Positions 61,420 to 64,000 of a DNA stretch of 64,000 bases are shown here, in pieces. The DNA comes from Laburnicola sp. R22_1 (lineage: Eukaryota > Ascomycota > Dothideomycetes > Pleosporales > Didymosphaeriaceae). Position 1 is the first letter of the stretch. Each line of letters starts with the position of its first letter. The stretch lies in the NCBI GenBank assembly GCA_014281115.1, contig JACONQ010000008.1, positions 2,294,001 to 2,358,000 on the forward strand, in the 5' to 3' direction. The position numbers and the translations under genes were made by a program. The notes beneath the pieces were generated by a model. That model saw only the letters and a list, made by a program, of their open reading frames with translations. It did no database searches and was not told where the DNA came from.

Positions 61420-61790
61420 GCGCGCTCCAGCCGAATTACTGGGGATGACTGGCGATCTGGGAGTGAGCCATGCCGGTGCAGCCACATCCAAGAAGTATGC
61501 GTAGCTGCATCGTACAGTAACTATTCGGCTTAAATTATCGCCCTTCTTAGCAAGGACCATGATAGCCCAGGGCACCTCGCCAGCCTATCCTGAGGAAAGA
61601 TGCTGCGCTGCGTGCCGCAAATCCAACAGTCCCAGCTTCCCAGCTGAACGCCTCTTGATGCACCACCCGAATATGCAAGCAAAGAAACGCGTGCTCGTCA
61701 TGTACCCTGTACAAATCGGAGATCTCGTGGTATAATGCGAAACGGGACGGTGGTGATTCGGAACCTCCTCAGTTTGAAACATCCGCGCGC

Positions 61791-62095
61791 TCAGGCTGTG
61801 ATGGCAGCGGCCTGCGAAGCATCGCCCTTGGGTTCCGGCGGAAGGTCCGACTGCAGGAGTTTAGTACATGCGTTGCATAGATTGAGCAGCCTGGACATAC
61901 AGCGTCAAATATGATCCTGATCATCAAGCTACAGCTGGGGCAGCGCGCAATATCCTCGCCGTCGCGCATGTCTGCTATTGAAATTTCGAAGCGGTCGCCG
62001 CAGGGACAAGGGTGATGGTAGATCTGGAGGGTCTCGTCGTAGAAGCAGTCTTCGATCTCGATCTCGTCGTAGAGATTCAGCTCCTCGTCCGCCAT
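61791..62095 (-). CDS. DPH3: Dph3/Kti11 CSL zinc-finger protein
   Basis: Two exons, 62095-61901 and 61850-61791, giving 84 residues, normal for the family. It carries electrons to the radical enzyme Dph1-Dph2 in diphthamide synthesis on eEF2, and as Kti11 it serves Elongator-dependent tRNA wobble-uridine modification. The single zinc site is C30, C32, C52 and C55 (H-P-C-P-C-G-D-R-F and C-P-S-C-S-L). D-E-I-E-I-E-D near the start and I-R-I-I-F-D near the end are typical. The second exon reads S-D-L-P-P-E-P and ends in frame. Without splicing the frame would run on into unrelated sequence, so the intron is needed. Confidence 0.95.
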
Positions 62096-62296
62096 CGTGC
62101 TTGACCGTGAAGGTGGTGCAGAGTGAGAGTGCGTGCTGGTGGCGGCCTGCGGGGAACAAAAAGCGGCAGGCACCTCCGCCGCCAAGGCGCGCCTTCCGCG
62201 CACAGGCGACGGCAGCATTCACCCCTCGCCCTCGACCCAACCAACACGCCGCCCGATTATGGGCACGCTCCCCCAATCCGACCCCGCCGCAGAACC
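62096..62296. promoter_or_regulatory. Divergent promoter between DPH3 and SEC6
   Basis: About 200 GC-rich bases separate the start codons of two essential-type genes. No TATA-like element is evident. Confidence 0.5.
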
Positions 62297-64000
62297 ATGA
62301 GCGATGTCGAGTCTGCCGCGGTCAAGCTCGCCGAGCTGCTCCGCCATCCCGAGGACCTCGACAAGATCCCCGCCCTCAAGGCCGAGTTCACGCGCAAGAA
62401 GGCGGCCGTCGATGGCCAGCTGCGCATTGGGCTGCGCGAGCAGCTCGAGGTGACGCAGGCGGGCATGAGCAGCATCACCGAGGGCCAGCGCGCCGTCAAT
62501 CTGATAAAAGAGGAGATGATGAAGATAGACAAGCTGTGTGCCGAGTCTCACAACATGATCCAGGACTTCCCGCACATCAACCTGGTCGCTCAGACGCATA
62601 AGAACTTTGAGCAGGTCGAGAAGATGAAGCGCGATATCGACACCTTCCTGCAGCGCTTGGAGAACCTCGAGTACCTGCTGGGCCAGGATGACGAGGACCC
62701 TGCCAACCAGCCGAATCTGCTTCAGATCCATTATGGCCTCACGCAGCTGCGCGAGGTCAGGGACGATGCCATTCGTCAGATCAAAAGCTCCGAAGAAGCC
62801 TCGACCGAGCTCATGGACAATCTGGCGCTCGAATCGGGTGTGACGGTGCAGGACCTCTTTGCGCGTCTGGACGACGTAATCGAGTGGTTCGACAAGCACG
62901 TTGGCGAGGCCTGCATCAATCTCATTGAGCTGGTGCAAACCGGCAATGACGGCATGGTGGTCAGACTGGCACTGATCATCGAAGAGGAGGAGAAGTCGGA
63001 TAAGAAGGCCAAAGCCCTGCAAGACGCCCAGCGGGAGTACAAGGACTTAGCCTCGCGCTTCAAGTCGATTGCCTCCGGATCGACCGAATTACGTGGATAC
63101 AAGGACAAGTTTACAAAATCAATCGAGTTCGTGTGTAAAGCGAACTTCGAGGAGGCGAATGAGAAGTTCATGGACGACCCGGACAAGATTGACAAAGCGT
63201 TCAAATGGTACTTCAATAATCTCAATGTTGTCAAGCAGGGCATGGTGCCGCTCATGCCTAGAAAGTGGAAGATATTCAAGACCTACGCAAACATCTATCA
63301 CAAAAACATGCACGACTGGCTACTGGGAATCGCCGACGATGAGGGGCTAGGTCCACAGTATCTACTTGCCATCGTCAACTGGGTCGACAAGTATTACAGC
63401 AAGATGCAGAAGCTGGGCTTTGCCGATGACGACCTGCAACCACATGTCGCCGACAACCGCGTGCCTGAGTTGGTACGAAACTACCGCCAGATCATCATTG
63501 ACCGCGTTGAAGAATGGATGAATAACATTGCCAATACCGAGAAGAACCAGTTTGCGGAACGCGACCAGAGCGATATCAGCCAGAACGCAGACGGCTACCT
63601 TCAGACGAAGACATTGGGAGATATGTGGTCTATGTTGGGCCAAAATCTGGCCGTCGCCCAGAACAGCGACAGAACCGATGTCGCAGAAGGCGTCATTGAG
63701 TCCATGTTCCGAGCCCTGTCCTCTCGGCAGCGCATGTGGCAGTCGTTGGTGGCAGCTGAGAAGGCGAAGTATGCGGTTCCAAATTCTTCTACTGAAGGCT
63801 CCAGCGAATTCCAAGAGTGGCTGATAGCGATCGCGAACGACCAAATCATATGTATCGACGAATCAGATGAAGCCCAGACCTCCTTCCTCGGTAATTTCGA
63901 GCGCGAAATCACACCTCTCGTCTCCGCAGCCTATGCTCCAACCATGAACGAGCAGATTGAAAATCTCAGAAACAATTACGTCGACGTCGCTACCGAATTC
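62297..64000 (+). CDS. SEC6: Exocyst complex subunit Sec6 (partial, 3' end beyond window)
   Basis: The frame stays open for 568 codons with no intron and runs off the window; Sec6 proteins are usually about 750 residues, so roughly a quarter is missing. Sec6 is a core subunit of the exocyst, which tethers secretory vesicles to the plasma membrane at growing tips. The N-terminus (L-A-E-L-L-R-H-P-E-D-L-D-K-I) and the helical coiled-coil region to about residue 130 are typical. Later blocks such as W-Y-F-N-N-L-N-V-V, F-K-T-Y-A-N-I-Y-H and L-L-A-I-V-N-W-V-D-K-Y-Y match fungal Sec6. The start is the first ATG after the divergent promoter. Confidence 0.95.
   Translation, partial: MSDVESAAVKLAELLRHPEDLDKIPALKAEFTRKKAAVDGQLRIGLREQLEVTQAGMSSITEGQRAVNLIKEEMMKIDKLCAESHNMIQDFPHINLVAQTHKNFEQVEKMKRDIDTFLQRLENLEYLLGQDDEDPANQPNLLQIHYGLTQLREVRDDAIRQIKSSEEASTELMDNLALESGVTVQDLFARLDDVIEWFDKHVGEACINLIELVQTGNDGMVVRLALIIEEEEKSDKKAKALQDAQREYKDLASRFKSIASGSTELRGYKDKFTKSIEFVCKANFEEANEKFMDDPDKIDKAFKWYFNNLNVVKQGMVPLMPRKWKIFKTYANIYHKNMHDWLLGIADDEGLGPQYLLAIVNWVDKYYSKMQKLGFADDDLQPHVADNRVPELVRNYRQIIIDRVEEWMNNIANTEKNQFAERDQSDISQNADGYLQTKTLGDMWSMLGQNLAVAQNSDRTDVAEGVIESMFRALSSRQRMWQSLVAAEKAKYAVPNSSTEGSSEFQEWLIAIANDQIICIDESDEAQTSFLGNFEREITPLVSAAYAPTMNEQIENLRNNYVDVATEF

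Noticed and set aside
1..64000. Search for a secondary-metabolite cluster, Starship cargo or other new multigene system
   Set aside because: The genes are dispersed housekeeping functions. I recognise no synthase, tyrosine recombinase (DUF3435) captain, defence gene or co-directional cluster.

Overview
The window looks like part of a filamentous ascomycete chromosome (Pezizomycotina, possibly Dothideomycetes). The evidence is short 45-205 bp introns, fungal versions of HUWE1/Tom1, ARMH3 and TMEM135-like proteins, a Cnl2/Nkp2 kinetochore protein, and an AT-rich block with the marks of repeat-induced point mutation (RIP). The order-level placement is inference.

Bases 1 to about 23,620 are an AT-rich, gene-free block of dead transposons. 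No frame stays open for 60 codons; the CAG/CAA to TAG/TAA changes and C/T mismatches between copies are what RIP leaves. Enough remains to read the nesting. There is a pogo-like element (1788-3889) holding a solo Ty1/copia LTR, and a copia element (about 5.9-11.4 kb) whose RNase H region is split by a second pogo/Fot1-like element (8499-10680). A minus-strand LTR retrotransposon (about 11.4-17.9 kb) has one LTR interrupted by a 0.9 kb retroposon that also occurs at 404-1360. A 1.1 kb repeat family of unknown type has four copies, one inserted into another.

From about 23.6 kb composition changes abruptly to ordinary gene-rich DNA. In order: HECT E3 ligase Tom1 (+), arginase-fold protein with an apparent frameshift (-), small Cys-rich protein (-), ARMH3/DUF1741 protein (-), nicotinamide riboside kinase (+), Eaf3/MRG15 (-), Cnl2/Nkp2 (+), secreted GH5-like protein with a Cys-rich tail (+), bHLH transcription factor (-), TMEM135-like membrane protein (+), Ser/Thr-rich single-pass membrane protein (-), AP-3 sigma (-), frataxin (+), Dph3/Kti11 (-) and exocyst Sec6 (+, running off the end).

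The genes are mostly housekeeping and do not form a pathway cluster. Several are tight divergent pairs (ARMH3/NRK, AP-3 sigma/frataxin, Dph3/Sec6) that probably share promoters. I see no tRNA, rRNA or CRISPR array, and no convincing new multigene system. The points most worth a second look are the nested repeats, the unclassified 1.1 kb and 0.9 kb repeat families, two GC-AG introns in nearby genes, and two enzyme-like proteins with altered catalytic or metal-binding residues.
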